Source: Acerihabitans arboris
Lineage (GTDB): Bacteria > Pseudomonadota > Gammaproteobacteria > Enterobacterales > Enterobacteriaceae
Reading direction: 5' to 3'
Assembly (NCBI RefSeq): GCF_010131535.1
Contig: NZ_WUBS01000007.1
Coordinates: 62,001 to 126,000 of the forward strand
DNA: 64,000 nt
Under the pieces are notes generated by a model that worked only from the letters and a program-made list of their open reading frames with translations, was not told the DNA's origin and ran no database searches. Below, in pieces: positions 26,112 through 35,266 of this stretch. The stretch's first letter is position 1; the number at the start of each line of letters is the position of its first letter. The translations under genes and the position numbers were made by a program.

Positions 26112-27679
26112 GCGGGCGCGCAGCGCGACCGGACTGGCAACGCGCCGGCGCGGCGGCGGCGGCCATCGCGGCGCAATGGGCACGGCCGGGCGAGCCGGGG
26201 GGCGCCATCGTACTGTTCGACAGCGAACGCATCCAATCGGTGGCCTGCGGCGGCCTGGCGGACCTGGCGCGCGGTGAGCCGTTTAGCCTCGATAGCGTGA
26301 CGCACTTTGCCTCGGTGAGCAAACATCTGTTCGCCGCGCTGGTTACCGGCCTTGCGGGACAGGTGCCGCCGCTGGACGAGGCGCCTGCCGCCGGCATTGC
26401 GCGACCGATGCTGGCGCTGGACGACGAGCTGGCGCGTCATCTGCCGCAGCTGCGCGGCGCGCAGCGCCGGGTAACCGTCGGCCAGGCGCTGGACATGACC
26501 TCCGGTTTGCCCGATGCGCGCGAGACGCTGTCGCTGCTGGGCATCTCGGCCTTCCAGCCGGTCGGCGCGGCGGCGGCGCTGGAGTTCCTCGCCGGGCTCA
26601 CCACGCTCAACTACCCGGCCGGCGGCGAAATATCCTACACCAATACCGGCTACCGCCTGGTGGAGGAAGCCCTGAGAACCCGGGGCATCGGCTTTAACGA
26701 TATATTGCGGCGCCATATTTGCCAACCGCTGGACATTGCCCTGCGGGCGCCGGAAACCTGGTTCGATGTCGTGCCCGGGCTGGCGCCGGGGTATTGGTTC
26801 GGCCCGCAGGGCTGGCAGCTGGCCGGCGCCGGGCTGCATCTTTCCGCCGCCGGCAGCGTCATGGGCAGCGCGCGCCATCTTACCGTCTGGCTACAGTCGC
26901 TGCTGGCCGATAGCGGCCCGGGCCGGGGCGTGCTGGACCGGCTCTGCGCCCCGCGTTTCCTGGCGGACGGCAGGCCGACCGACTATGGCCTCGGCATCGC
27001 CCACAGCCGGATCGGCAACCGGGATTGGGTAGGACACGGCGGCTCCCATCTCGGTTACAAAAGCTATTTTTTGCTCGATAGATCGGGCAAAACCGGCATG
27101 GCGATGCTGGCTAATCGCGACGACGTGGCCGGTTACCCCGCCGCGCTGGCGGTGATGTCGGCGCTGCATGGGCAGCCCCTGCCCGCGCCGGGCCACGACC
27201 TGCGCCCCGGCCGGTACGCGGCGTTAACCGGCGGCGATTGGCTGGAGGTTAAGAGTGACAGCGTCACATGGATGGGCGCGGACCAAACGTTGTATCCCAG
27301 CGGGGAGCCCGGCGTGGCCCGTTCGCTGACCGCCCACCTGCCGATGCGCCTGTTCCACGACGGCGCGGCGATCCGCGGCGAGATTGGGCACGTGCCGCGC
27401 GTGTTGTACCCGGTTGCGCCCGACGCCTGCCTGCAACGGGCTCAGGGCGCCTGGCGTCATGCACAATATCGCAGCGAACTGGTGATTACCGGCGATCGTC
27501 TGGAAATGGGCATCGGCCCGGCGGCATTGCAGGCGTCGCTGACGCCGCTCGGCGGCGGACGCCTGCTGGCTTGTGGCGCGGACGGCGCTTGGAGCAAAAA
27601 ATTTGTGCTGGTGTTTAACGATAATTGTGTGCAAGTGCAGGATAATCGCAGCAGGACGTTGACTTTTCAACGACAATAG
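26108..27679 (+). CDS. DAP-type D-aminopeptidase / S12 serine hydrolase
   Basis: A 523-residue serine peptidase of the penicillin-binding/beta-lactamase clan. Catalytic motifs are visible: SVSK (Ser69-Lys72), YTN about residue 178, and GHGGSH as the HxG box. The length and the two extra C-terminal beta domains (about 350-523) match D-aminopeptidase DAP of Ochrobactrum (about 520 residues), which removes N-terminal D-residues such as D-Ala. A general class C-like esterase is the alternative. No signal peptide is present, so it should act in the cytoplasm on imported peptides. Its start overlaps the last transporter gene (ATGA), so peptide uptake and D-residue removal are coupled in one operon; ddlA follows 43 nt later. 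Confidence 0.78.
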   Translation: MSGRAARPDWQRAGAAAAAIAAQWARPGEPGGAIVLFDSERIQSVACGGLADLARGEPFSLDSVTHFASVSKHLFAALVTGLAGQVPPLDEAPAAGIARPMLALDDELARHLPQLRGAQRRVTVGQALDMTSGLPDARETLSLLGISAFQPVGAAAALEFLAGLTTLNYPAGGEISYTNTGYRLVEEALRTRGIGFNDILRRHICQPLDIALRAPETWFDVVPGLAPGYWFGPQGWQLAGAGLHLSAAGSVMGSARHLTVWLQSLLADSGPGRGVLDRLCAPRFLADGRPTDYGLGIAHSRIGNRDWVGHGGSHLGYKSYFLLDRSGKTGMAMLANRDDVAGYPAALAVMSALHGQPLPAPGHDLRPGRYAALTGGDWLEVKSDSVTWMGADQTLYPSGEPGVARSLTAHLPMRLFHDGAAIRGEIGHVPRVLYPVAPDACLQRAQGAWRHAQYRSELVITGDRLEMGIGPAALQASLTPLGGGRLLACGADGAWSKKFVLVFNDNCVQVQDNRSRTLTFQRQ

Positions 27680-27722
27680 GGCCGGATGTTCCGACAACCC
27701 AGGAATCCAAAGGAACCAGCGT

Positions 27723-28835
27723 ATGGCAAAGATTCGGGTAGGCGTCATTTTTGGCGGTAAATCTGCCGAGCACGAAGTCTCCTTGCAATCGGCAAAAAAT
27801 ATCGTTGAAAATATCGATCGGGAAAGATTTGATGTCACGCTGCTGGGCATTGATAAACAGGGCATCTGGCATGTCAACGACGCCTCGGATTACCTGCTTA
27901 ACCAGGAAAACCCGGCGCGCATCGCCCTTAATCCCTCTACCACCAACGTGGCGCTGGTGCCGGGCCAGGCCTCCCACCAGCTTATCGAAAGCCATAACGC
28001 CGGCGCGCTGGACCAGCTGGATGTGATTTTCCCCATCGTCCACGGCACGCTCGGCGAGGACGGTTCGCTGCAGGGCCTGCTGCGCATGGCCAATATCCCG
28101 TTTGTCGGCAGCGGCGTGCTGGGGTCGGCGATGTGCATGGATAAGGATGTCGCCAAACGCTTGCTGCGCGACGCCGGCCTGCCGGTGGCGCCGTTTGTTA
28201 CCCTCACCCGGGCCAACATCGGCCGCCATGATTTCAGCTCGGTGATCGCCCGGCTCGGTCTGCCGTTGTTTATCAAGCCGGCCAACCAGGGATCGTCCAT
28301 CGGCGTCAGCAAGGTCGGCAACGAAGCCGAGTATCACCGGGCGGTGGAGCTGGCCTTTCGCTACGACCATAAAGTCGTGGTGGAGGAAGCCATCACCGGC
28401 CGCGAGATTGAATGCTCGGTGTTGGGTAACGAGCAGGCGCGGGCCAGCCTGTGCGGCGAGATTATCCTCAGCGACGAGTTCTATACCTACGAGACCAAAT
28501 ATATTAATGAGCAGGGCGCGACGGTGGCCATCCCCGCCGATATCCCCACCGCGGTCAACGAGCGCATTCGCGGCATCGCCATCAAGGCGTTCCAGGCGCT
28601 GGAGTGCCAGGGCATGGCCCGGGTGGATTTATTCCTCACCCCCGCCGGCGACGCCATCATCAACGAGGTCAATACCCTGCCCGGCTTTACCAATATCAGC
28701 ATGTACCCTAAACTATGGGAAGCCAGCGGCATAAGCTACGCGCAGTTGATTACCACCCTGGTGGAGCTTGCGCTCGAGCGTCACCGGCTGAATAATCAGT
28801 TGCACAGCACGCATCTGCCGTCGCCGGAATCATGA
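27723..28835 (+). CDS. ddlA: D-alanine--D-alanine ligase A
   Basis: A 370-residue ATP-grasp ligase joining two D-alanines for peptidoglycan precursors. It opens with [20 protein letters not shown] and has [33 protein letters not shown] and [18 protein letters not shown], all as in E. coli DdlA (364 residues). It follows the D-aminopeptidase gene by 43 nt in the same direction, so it may be cotranscribed, linking recovery of D-Ala from peptides with its reuse. The last 86 bp overlap the 3' end of the LysR gene on the other strand. Confidence 0.95.
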   Translation: MAKIRVGVIFGGKSAEHEVSLQSAKNIVENIDRERFDVTLLGIDKQGIWHVNDASDYLLNQENPARIALNPSTTNVALVPGQASHQLIESHNAGALDQLDVIFPIVHGTLGEDGSLQGLLRMANIPFVGSGVLGSAMCMDKDVAKRLLRDAGLPVAPFVTLTRANIGRHDFSSVIARLGLPLFIKPANQGSSIGVSKVGNEAEYHRAVELAFRYDHKVVVEEAITGREIECSVLGNEQARASLCGEIILSDEFYTYETKYINEQGATVAIPADIPTAVNERIRGIAIKAFQALECQGMARVDLFLTPAGDAIINEVNTLPGFTNISMYPKLWEASGISYAQLITTLVELALERHRLNNQLHSTHLPSPES

Positions 28836-29730
28836 ACCGCGCCTCGCTCTCGCGGGCGATGTGCCCCAGCTTGTTCCTGATCACCTGCTTGAGCCGCGCG
28901 ACCGCCCGTGACTGGGCGTGGTCGCGGCGGCTTATCAGCATGACTTCAAACGGCAAGGGTTCGGCGATGGGTAAAATCTTCAGCTGATCGGCGTAGCGGC
29001 GGGCGGTAAACAAATCGACCACCCCCACGCCGCCGCCCGCCAGCACCATATCGGCAATCACCGAATAGGTCTTGATATACAGCGATCCCGCGGGCTTGAG
29101 GGCCTGCTGGCGCAGGGCCCGGTGCAGCACCTGTCCCAGGGGATCCTGGCTTTGCATCATCAGCAGGTTGTTTTCATACAGCCAGGTTAGGGAAACCGGG
29201 CCTTCGACCCGGCTGTCCCTGGGCAGCAGCGCCACCATAGACGATTGGAACAGCGGCTCGGCCAGCAGCTCGCCGGACACCTGCTGGCCGAAGACCAGGG
29301 CAAAATCGAGCCTGTTTTCCAGGATATCCCGGCACAGCGTGCTGAAATGCTCCGTGACCAGCTCGACGTTGACCAGCGCCGACTGCTGGTGAAACGCCAC
29401 CATGGCCGGCGCCACCACCATTTGGCCGAACGCATGCGCCGCGCCAAGGCGAACCAGCTGCCCTTCCCCTTTGCGCATCTGCTCGGTCAGGGCGCCAATC
29501 GACTGCAGCTGGCTGTACAGCGCCTGCACCTCGGGCAGCAGGCGGCATCCCTCTGCGGTGGCCACCATGCCCTGGGCGCGCCGCTCGAACAGGGCAAAAC
29601 CCAGTTGCTGTTCGGCATGGCCGAGCACCCGGCTGATATTGGGCTGCGACACGTTAAGCAACCGGGCGGCGCCGCTGATTGTGCCGGCCTGCACAATCGC
29701 CTGAAAAACTTCGATATGACGTAAACGCAT
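28750..29730 (-). CDS. LysR family regulator of the D-peptide region
   Basis: A 326-residue LysR-type regulator starting at [20 protein letters not shown] (ATG 29730); the longer open frame adds 53 residues without family character. The helix-turn-helix includes [20 protein letters not shown]. The effector domain follows to about 300. The family normally ends near the segment [20 protein letters not shown]; here about 30 further residues run on and lie antisense to the ddlA 3' end. It sits between two peptide operons, convergent with ddlA and in the same direction as, but downstream of, the dgcN-gsi-dmpA-dppA operon, which makes it the likely regulator of either or both. Confidence 0.88.
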   Translation of the reverse strand: MRLRHIEVFQAIVQAGTISGAARLLNVSQPNISRVLGHAEQQLGFALFERRAQGMVATAEGCRLLPEVQALYSQLQSIGALTEQMRKGEGQLVRLGAAHAFGQMVVAPAMVAFHQQSALVNVELVTEHFSTLCRDILENRLDFALVFGQQVSGELLAEPLFQSSMVALLPRDSRVEGPVSLTWLYENNLLMMQSQDPLGQVLHRALRQQALKPAGSLYIKTYSVIADMVLAGGGVGVVDLFTARRYADQLKILPIAEPLPFEVMLISRRDHAQSRAVARLKQVIRNKLGHIARESEARFMIPATADACCATDYSAGDARAQAPPGW

Positions 29731-29910
29731 CAGGCCTGTGCTCCATGTGGCGGAATCTCCGTTAACATGTGCAATTATCAAGCCAGTTTGTTGCGGTTTA
29801 CTGATTAAAACGGTATAGCCGCACCGGCGCCCCAACGCGCGCCGGGTAAAAGACGCCGCGGGCAATTGCCGGGTCACGCGTCGGGACATGCCTGCGCGCG
29901 CCGCTTAACC

Positions 29911-30732
29911 TCAGTTTTGCGTGGTCGCCAGATAGGAAAACGCGCTCAGCAAGCTGATGATATCGGCCATGGCCAGGCTGGAATAACCTACCGTCACCGC
30001 GTCCAGGCGTTCAACGCCCGGGATCAGGCAGAACAGATCGGCCAGCACCGGCCGCGCCGCCATCAGCTCCAGTCGGTACGGCGGCTGGATACGTGACGTA
30101 CACCGGTTGCCCGCCCGGCCGACGGCCTGCGCCGCCAGCTCCCGAATGGCGCGGCACGCGGCCCCGGGGCTTAAGGATTCCGCCGCATGCTGTGAAATGG
30201 CCCGTTTCACGCACACATATTCCGCGCCGGGATAATAACGCCCCACCCAGCCCTGCAACATATCGTCACCGCTGACCAGCCACAGCGGGGCGTGGTATTC
30301 GGCGCCGGCGGCGGCGTAGATATCGCACTCGCCCATCGCCTCGCCGTTAATTTTAACCCGGTAAAACGCCCGGCCGTTAATGGTGTGCGCCAGCACGCCG
30401 AACTCGCCGGCGGCGCTGTGGTAACCGATAAACATCATGCCGTCGAAACGCTGCCGCTCCAGCCCCTCGACCATCGACAGACCGCGCGGTTTTCCCTGCA
30501 CCAGCCGCGCCCGCTCGTCGATATTGCCGGCCCGCAGGTTGGTCATGGCCGCGTGGCTGTCCGCCACCACCACCTCGGTGGCGCCGCCGGCAAACGCCCC
30601 GTCGATGGCCGCGTTCACCTCCTGCTCCATCAGGCCGCGCGCCAACTGATACTCCGCCGTGCCCGGGCTGCACTGCTCCGGACGCATGACCCCGGCGATG
30701 CCTTCGATATCCGCTGAAATAAATACCTTCAT
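29911..30732 (-). CDS. M55 family D-aminopeptidase (DppA type)
   Basis: A 273-residue zinc D-aminopeptidase like Bacillus subtilis DppA, which prefers D-Ala-D-Ala and D-Ala-Gly-Gly. Metal-binding residues are in place: FISADIEGIAG (Asp, Glu), VVADSHAAMTN (His), FIGYHSAAG and VLAHTING (His), and MGECDIYAAAGAEYH. GAGGA is spaced for ATG 30732 rather than the GTG six bases upstream. It is the last gene of a seven-gene unit and starts 10 nt after the DmpA-type gene. The B. subtilis enzyme is also encoded with a peptide ABC transporter, which supports the same role here. Confidence 0.92.
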   Translation of the reverse strand: MKVFISADIEGIAGVMRPEQCSPGTAEYQLARGLMEQEVNAAIDGAFAGGATEVVVADSHAAMTNLRAGNIDERARLVQGKPRGLSMVEGLERQRFDGMMFIGYHSAAGEFGVLAHTINGRAFYRVKINGEAMGECDIYAAAGAEYHAPLWLVSGDDMLQGWVGRYYPGAEYVCVKRAISQHAAESLSPGAACRAIRELAAQAVGRAGNRCTSRIQPPYRLELMAARPVLADLFCLIPGVERLDAVTVGYSSLAMADIISLLSAFSYLATTQN

Positions 30733-30742
30733 TATCACGTCC

Positions 30743-31801
30743 TCAATCGGGTAAACCCTGCGCCAGCCGATCCAGTACCTGGCAAAGTGACGGGCGAAAA
30801 TGCCCGCGAAAACCGCTTACCGCGTCGGCGCTTAACAACGCGTCCAGCACCGCGTGTTCGGTCGCGTCCGCCGCCGCGGCCAACAGCGGCTCGAGCGCCG
30901 CGTCCGGCGGTGGTTCCGGCCGGCGGCGGGTGGAAAAGGCCACGGCGATATCGCCGGAGCCATGGCCCCAATAGCTGCCCAGGCGCCCCAGGCCGGCCCC
31001 GGCCCGTTTGGCGATACGCCCCAATTGCCGGGCGTCCAGCGGCGCGTCGGTGGCCATGATGATAATGATGGAGCCTGCGTCGTCCTGCGGCGCCAGCCCC
31101 GGCAGCAGGGGTTCCACGGCCTCGCCGACGCGCACCCCGTCCAGCGTCAGGGCGGCAAGCGCGCCAAAATTCGCCAGCACCAGCACCCCCAGGGTGGCGT
31201 TCAGCGCCGGAATGGGGCGTGACGCGGTGCCGATGCCCCCTTTCAGGCCAAAACAGCTCATCCCGCGCCCCGCGCCCACGCTGCCGCGGGCAAACGCCGG
31301 GCCGGCGTCCGCCAGCGCCTCGCGCGCCATGTCCTCGGTCACCGCCAGCGCCTGGATATCATTCAGCCAGCCGTCGTTACACTCCAGCACCAGCGGATTA
31401 ACGGTGGGCAAGGCGCGGCCCAGTTCCGGATTGCGGTCGATGGCGTCGCGCGCCAGCGCGGTAAACAGCGTCCCGACCGCCAGCGTATTGCCGAGCAGGA
31501 TGGGGGTTTGCAGCTCGCCCAGTTCGGCTATCTGCACCAATCCCGCCGGCTTGGCGAAACCGTTAAGCACCGCCGCGCCGCAGGGCAGCGGCCGGACAAA
31601 CAGGTTGCCACCCGGCGGGACAATCGCCGTCACGCCGGTTTGGATGGCGCCCCGCGCCAGCGTGCTGTGGCCCACGCGCACCCCGGGCACATCGCCAAGG
31701 CTATTGCCGGGGCCGCAGGCGAAGCGCGGCGTTGCCAGCCGCCGTTCGGCCCGCCAGCGGCGCAGCAGCAGTTGCATCTGGGCCTGTTGCCAGGAGTCCA
31801 T
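30743..31801 (-). CDS. P1 family aminopeptidase (DmpA-type L-aminopeptidase/D-esterase)
   Basis: A 352-residue member of peptidase family P1. DmpA of Ochrobactrum self-cleaves between Gly249 and Ser250 to expose an N-terminal nucleophilic serine; the matching motif here is AGSIIIIMATDAPLDARQL near residue 240. The N-terminus GNSLGDVPGVRVGHSTLARG and the central RPIPALNATLGVLVLANFG agree with the family. Such enzymes release N-terminal residues from peptides and hydrolyse D-amino-acid esters and amides; some act on beta-peptides. The gene lies 9 nt after the GsiD-like permease gene and 10 nt before the M55 gene, so it is part of the peptide uptake operon. Confidence 0.9.
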   Translation of the reverse strand: MDSWQQAQMQLLLRRWRAERRLATPRFACGPGNSLGDVPGVRVGHSTLARGAIQTGVTAIVPPGGNLFVRPLPCGAAVLNGFAKPAGLVQIAELGELQTPILLGNTLAVGTLFTALARDAIDRNPELGRALPTVNPLVLECNDGWLNDIQALAVTEDMAREALADAGPAFARGSVGAGRGMSCFGLKGGIGTASRPIPALNATLGVLVLANFGALAALTLDGVRVGEAVEPLLPGLAPQDDAGSIIIIMATDAPLDARQLGRIAKRAGAGLGRLGSYWGHGSGDIAVAFSTRRRPEPPPDAALEPLLAAAADATEHAVLDALLSADAVSGFRGHFRPSLCQVLDRLAQGLPD

Positions 31802-31810
31802 GGTCGTTCC

Positions 31811-32704
31811 TCAGGTTTCCAGTTTTGGGTCCAGGGCATCGCGCAGCGCGTCGCCCAGCAGGTTAAACGCCAGCACCGTGACAAAAATCGCCAACCCCGG
31901 GAACACGCTGACGTGCCATAAACCGGCCATCATCATATTACGGCTCATCGCCAGTATATTCCCCCACTCCGGCACGTCAGGCTCCGGCCCGAGGCCGATA
32001 AAACTCAGGCCGGCGGCGGTCAATATACTGGTGCCGATACGCATGGTGAAATACACAATCACGTTCGACAGCGTCCCCGGCAGGATATGGCGCAACAGCA
32101 CGATGCGGTCCGGCGCGCCGGCGCAGCGCACCGCCTCCACATACGCGGTCTGTTTTAACGCCAGCGTGGAGGCGCGGACGATGCGGGCGAACACCGGCAC
32201 GCTGAACACCGCAACGGCGATAATGACGTTATTCAGCCCCGGCCCCAGGATAGCCACCACCGCAATGGCCAGCAGCATGCCGGGAAAAGCGAACAATACG
32301 TCGGATCCCCGCATGATCAGCATATCCACCCAGCGGCCGTAATAACCCGCCAGCAGCCCCAGCGCCACGCCGGCCAGCATGCCCAGGGTCACCGACAATA
32401 CGCCGATATATAGCGAGATGCGCGCGCCGTAGATGATGCGGCTCATGACATCGCGGCCAAGATCGTCGGTGCCCATCCAGTGGGCGGTGGAAAGCGGCGC
32501 GGACAGCGCCATCCAGTCCGGCGTCATGGGGTCCCAGGGCGCAAGCCAGGGCGCGAACACCGCCACCAGGACCAGCAGCAGGATAAAGCCGCCGGATACC
32601 AGCGCGACCGGATTGGCCAGGAACGTATGGATAAAATCATGCCAGGGCGATCGGATGGCGCCGCTGGCCGCGCTTGAGACGGCCGGATCGGAAGAGAGGT
32701 TCAT
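31811..32704 (-). CDS. Glutathione/peptide ABC permease (GsiD-like)
   Basis: A 297-residue OppC/DppC-class permease: MGTDDLGRDVMSRIIYGARI, EAA loop TAYVEAVRCAGAPDRIVLLR and LGPEPDVPEWGNIL, then GDALRDALDPKLET. The Shine-Dalgarno sequence overlaps the preceding stop codon. It pairs with the GsiC-like permease. Overall gene order A-B-C-D is that of E. coli gsiABCD, a glutathione importer; DppC is the alternative name for the same class. Confidence 0.9.
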   Translation of the reverse strand: MNLSSDPAVSSAASGAIRSPWHDFIHTFLANPVALVSGGFILLLVLVAVFAPWLAPWDPMTPDWMALSAPLSTAHWMGTDDLGRDVMSRIIYGARISLYIGVLSVTLGMLAGVALGLLAGYYGRWVDMLIMRGSDVLFAFPGMLLAIAVVAILGPGLNNVIIAVAVFSVPVFARIVRASTLALKQTAYVEAVRCAGAPDRIVLLRHILPGTLSNVIVYFTMRIGTSILTAAGLSFIGLGPEPDVPEWGNILAMSRNMMMAGLWHVSVFPGLAIFVTVLAFNLLGDALRDALDPKLET

Positions 32705-32712
32705 GCTAGCTC

Positions 32713-33633
32713 CTAGCGTAAGCGAATCGCCGGATTGACCACCGCGTACAGCAGGTCCACCAACAGGTTGATCAGGATAAATTCGAACACAAACAGCATC
32801 ACCAGCGCCTGGATAACCGGCTGGTCCTGGGTCTTGATCGACTCGATCAGCAGCCAGCCTAGCCCCGGCCAGCTGAAGACGCTTTCGACGATAATCGACC
32901 CGCCGAGCAAAAAGCCAAACTGTAGCCCCAGCATGGTGATCACCGGGATCAGGGCGTTGCGCATCACGTGTTTCCAGGTCACCAGCCGGTTGCGCAGCCC
33001 TTTTGACCGGGCGGTGCGCACGTAATCCTCCTGGGCGACCTCCAGGAACGCGGAACGGGTAAAGCGCGCCATCACCGCCGCCACCGAGGCGCCCAGGGTC
33101 AGCGCCGGCAGGATGATGTCGGCGGGCTGGTTAAACCCGCTGACGGAAAAAATCCCGAACGGCATGGCGACAAACTGGATCAGCAGCAAACCTAGCCAGA
33201 ACGTGGGCATCGAAATGCCCCCGACCGCCATGCTCATCAGCGCCCAGTCCTGCCATTTCCCCCGTTTAAGCGCGGAAATCACGCCAATCAGCAATCCCAG
33301 CAGCACCGACCAGATAAAACCGGCCAACGCCAGCCACAGGGTGGGCATAAAGGCGGCGGAAATCACCCGGCTTACCGGCTGCTGGGTGCGGTAGGTGGTG
33401 CCCAGATCCCCCTTGAACGCGCCCGCCAGCCAGTGCAGGTATTGCTGGGGCAGCGGATCGTTGAGGCCCAGGTGGGCGCGGGCCGCCGCCACCGCCTCCC
33501 GGGAGGCGTCGTCGCCGGCATAGATACGCGCCGGATCGCCAGGCAGCAGCTTGATAAAACCAAACACCAACAAGGAGATCGCCAATAGTACCGGAATCAT
33601 TTCCAGCATACGTCGGGCAAAATAGGTCAACAT
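32713..33633 (-). CDS. Glutathione/peptide ABC permease (GsiC-like)
   Basis: A 306-residue OppB/DppB-class permease with KLLPGDPARIYAGDDAS, GDLGTTYRTQQPVSRVI, the EAA loop EDYVRTARSKGLRNRLVTWK and SVFSWPGLGWLLIESI. Length and opening residues (MLTYFARRMLEMIPVL) agree with GsiC. It lies 15 nt after the binding-protein gene and 8 nt before the partner permease gene. Confidence 0.9.
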   Translation of the reverse strand: MLTYFARRMLEMIPVLLAISLLVFGFIKLLPGDPARIYAGDDASREAVAAARAHLGLNDPLPQQYLHWLAGAFKGDLGTTYRTQQPVSRVISAAFMPTLWLALAGFIWSVLLGLLIGVISALKRGKWQDWALMSMAVGGISMPTFWLGLLLIQFVAMPFGIFSVSGFNQPADIILPALTLGASVAAVMARFTRSAFLEVAQEDYVRTARSKGLRNRLVTWKHVMRNALIPVITMLGLQFGFLLGGSIIVESVFSWPGLGWLLIESIKTQDQPVIQALVMLFVFEFILINLLVDLLYAVVNPAIRLR

Positions 33634-33648
33634 GGCGCCTCCACCGGC

Positions 33649-35190
33649 TTACTTGAATTCCGCCTGGTCGAAGACCAGCGAACCATCGGCCAGCATATAG
33701 ACACCGGACAGGTTTTTCTTTTTGCCCACCAGGTTGTCCGGCGAGCCGAGAAACGCGATCGGCGCATCCTGCCAGATCAGTTTCTGCGCTTCGGCGTAAG
33801 CGGTGGCGCGCCCGACCGGATCGGCGGTTTTCAGGCCGGCCATGATGGCGGCGTCCACGGCGGGATTGCTGTAATAAGAGACGTTATAGGCGGTCGGCAC
33901 CCAGGATTCGGTGGCAAACAGCGGACGCAACGCCCAGTCGGCATCGCCGGTGGAAGGCGACCAGCCGCCGTAATAGAGATCAAACCCGGCTTTTTTCGGG
34001 TCGCTCACGCCCCATAATTTATCATTACGGGTGCCCGAGTCCATCGGCACCACCTTCACCAGGATCCCCACCGCGCCGAGCTGTTGTTTCAGGAACTGCG
34101 CGCTGCGCACCGCGCTGGTCTTATTGGATACCCACAATTGCAGCGTCTGGCTCTGGTCATAACCGGCCTCTTTCAGCAACGTCTTGGCTTTTTCGGGGTT
34201 ATAGGTATAGTCCGGCGCGGTCTGCTTCTGGTGGAACTGGACATTCGGCGACATGGCGGAATCCGCCGGAGTGCCCATGCCGGCAAAACCCACTTTCAGC
34301 CAGATATCGCGGTTGATGGCGTAGTTGATCGCCTGGCGCACGCGAATATCCTGCAACGACTTATGCTGGGTATTGAGCGCCAGGTAATAAAGGTAGATAC
34401 CGACGTCGCGCTGGATATCCAGCCTGGCGTCGTTTTTCACCGTATCCACCAGATCGGACGGCAGCGGATAGACCGCGTCCACCTCGCCGGCCTTCAGTTT
34501 AGCCACCTGGGTGGAGTCTTCCGGGGTGGGATAGAAGGTGATGCCGTCCACTTTCGGCCAGCCTGGTTGCCAATAATGGTCATATTTCACCAGCTTGACA
34601 TCCTTGCCCTGCTGCCATTCGGCGAAGGTGAACGGCCCGGTGCCCACCGGGTGCAGCCGTAACTGGGCCTCTTGCGGATAATCCTTCAGGGATTGCGGGC
34701 TGTGCATCACCGCCGAAGGATGGGCCAGCGTATTGATAAAGGCGCCGAACGGTTCGTTGAGTTCAAACTTAACCCGGTCCGGCGCCAGCACGGTGACGGC
34801 TTTGATCACTTTGAACAGGCTGTTGCGCTTTAGCCCCTGGGTTTGGTCCGCCAGCCGGTCTAGATTGGCCTTTACCGCCTGCGCGTCAAACGGCGTGCCG
34901 TCCTGGAAGGTCACGCCCTGGCGCAGCGTCACCTCGAACTCGGTGGCGATAGCGTTGCTGGTATAGGCGGTCGCCAGCTGCGGCACGATTTTCATCTGGC
35001 TGTCGAACTGGAACAGGCGCTCAAAAATACCGCTCTGGATCGAGTAGCTCAGCGTATCGGTAGTATCGTGCGGGTCCAGTCCGGTAATGTCGGCGTACAT
35101 GGAAATATTCAGCTCCTGCGCCTCGGCGCCCAGGGCCAAGCCCATTGACAGCCCGATGGCGAGGATTGATCGACAACATAAAGACTTCAT
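33649..35190 (-). CDS. Peptide/glutathione ABC substrate-binding protein (GsiB-like)
   Basis: A 513-residue SBP_bac_5 protein. GGAGAG precedes the ATG at 35190; the longer frame upstream is not needed. The Sec signal MKSLCCRSILAIGLSMGLALG ends near AEAQ, followed by LNISMYADITGLDPHDTTDT and later VGTGPFTFAEWQQGKDVKLV and QDIRVRQAINYAINRD, typical of GsiB. It captures peptides in the periplasm. Given the peptidases and the DgcN-type protein in the operon, a gamma-linked or D-residue peptide is a reasonable ligand guess. Confidence 0.9.
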   Translation of the reverse strand: MKSLCCRSILAIGLSMGLALGAEAQELNISMYADITGLDPHDTTDTLSYSIQSGIFERLFQFDSQMKIVPQLATAYTSNAIATEFEVTLRQGVTFQDGTPFDAQAVKANLDRLADQTQGLKRNSLFKVIKAVTVLAPDRVKFELNEPFGAFINTLAHPSAVMHSPQSLKDYPQEAQLRLHPVGTGPFTFAEWQQGKDVKLVKYDHYWQPGWPKVDGITFYPTPEDSTQVAKLKAGEVDAVYPLPSDLVDTVKNDARLDIQRDVGIYLYYLALNTQHKSLQDIRVRQAINYAINRDIWLKVGFAGMGTPADSAMSPNVQFHQKQTAPDYTYNPEKAKTLLKEAGYDQSQTLQLWVSNKTSAVRSAQFLKQQLGAVGILVKVVPMDSGTRNDKLWGVSDPKKAGFDLYYGGWSPSTGDADWALRPLFATESWVPTAYNVSYYSNPAVDAAIMAGLKTADPVGRATAYAEAQKLIWQDAPIAFLGSPDNLVGKKKNLSGVYMLADGSLVFDQAEFK

Positions 35191-35266
35191 GACATCTCTC
35201 CAGAAAAGGTTGATTAATAAAAAACAGGCACGATAAACCGTTGCGTTGTTGTTCATGACGACGGGC

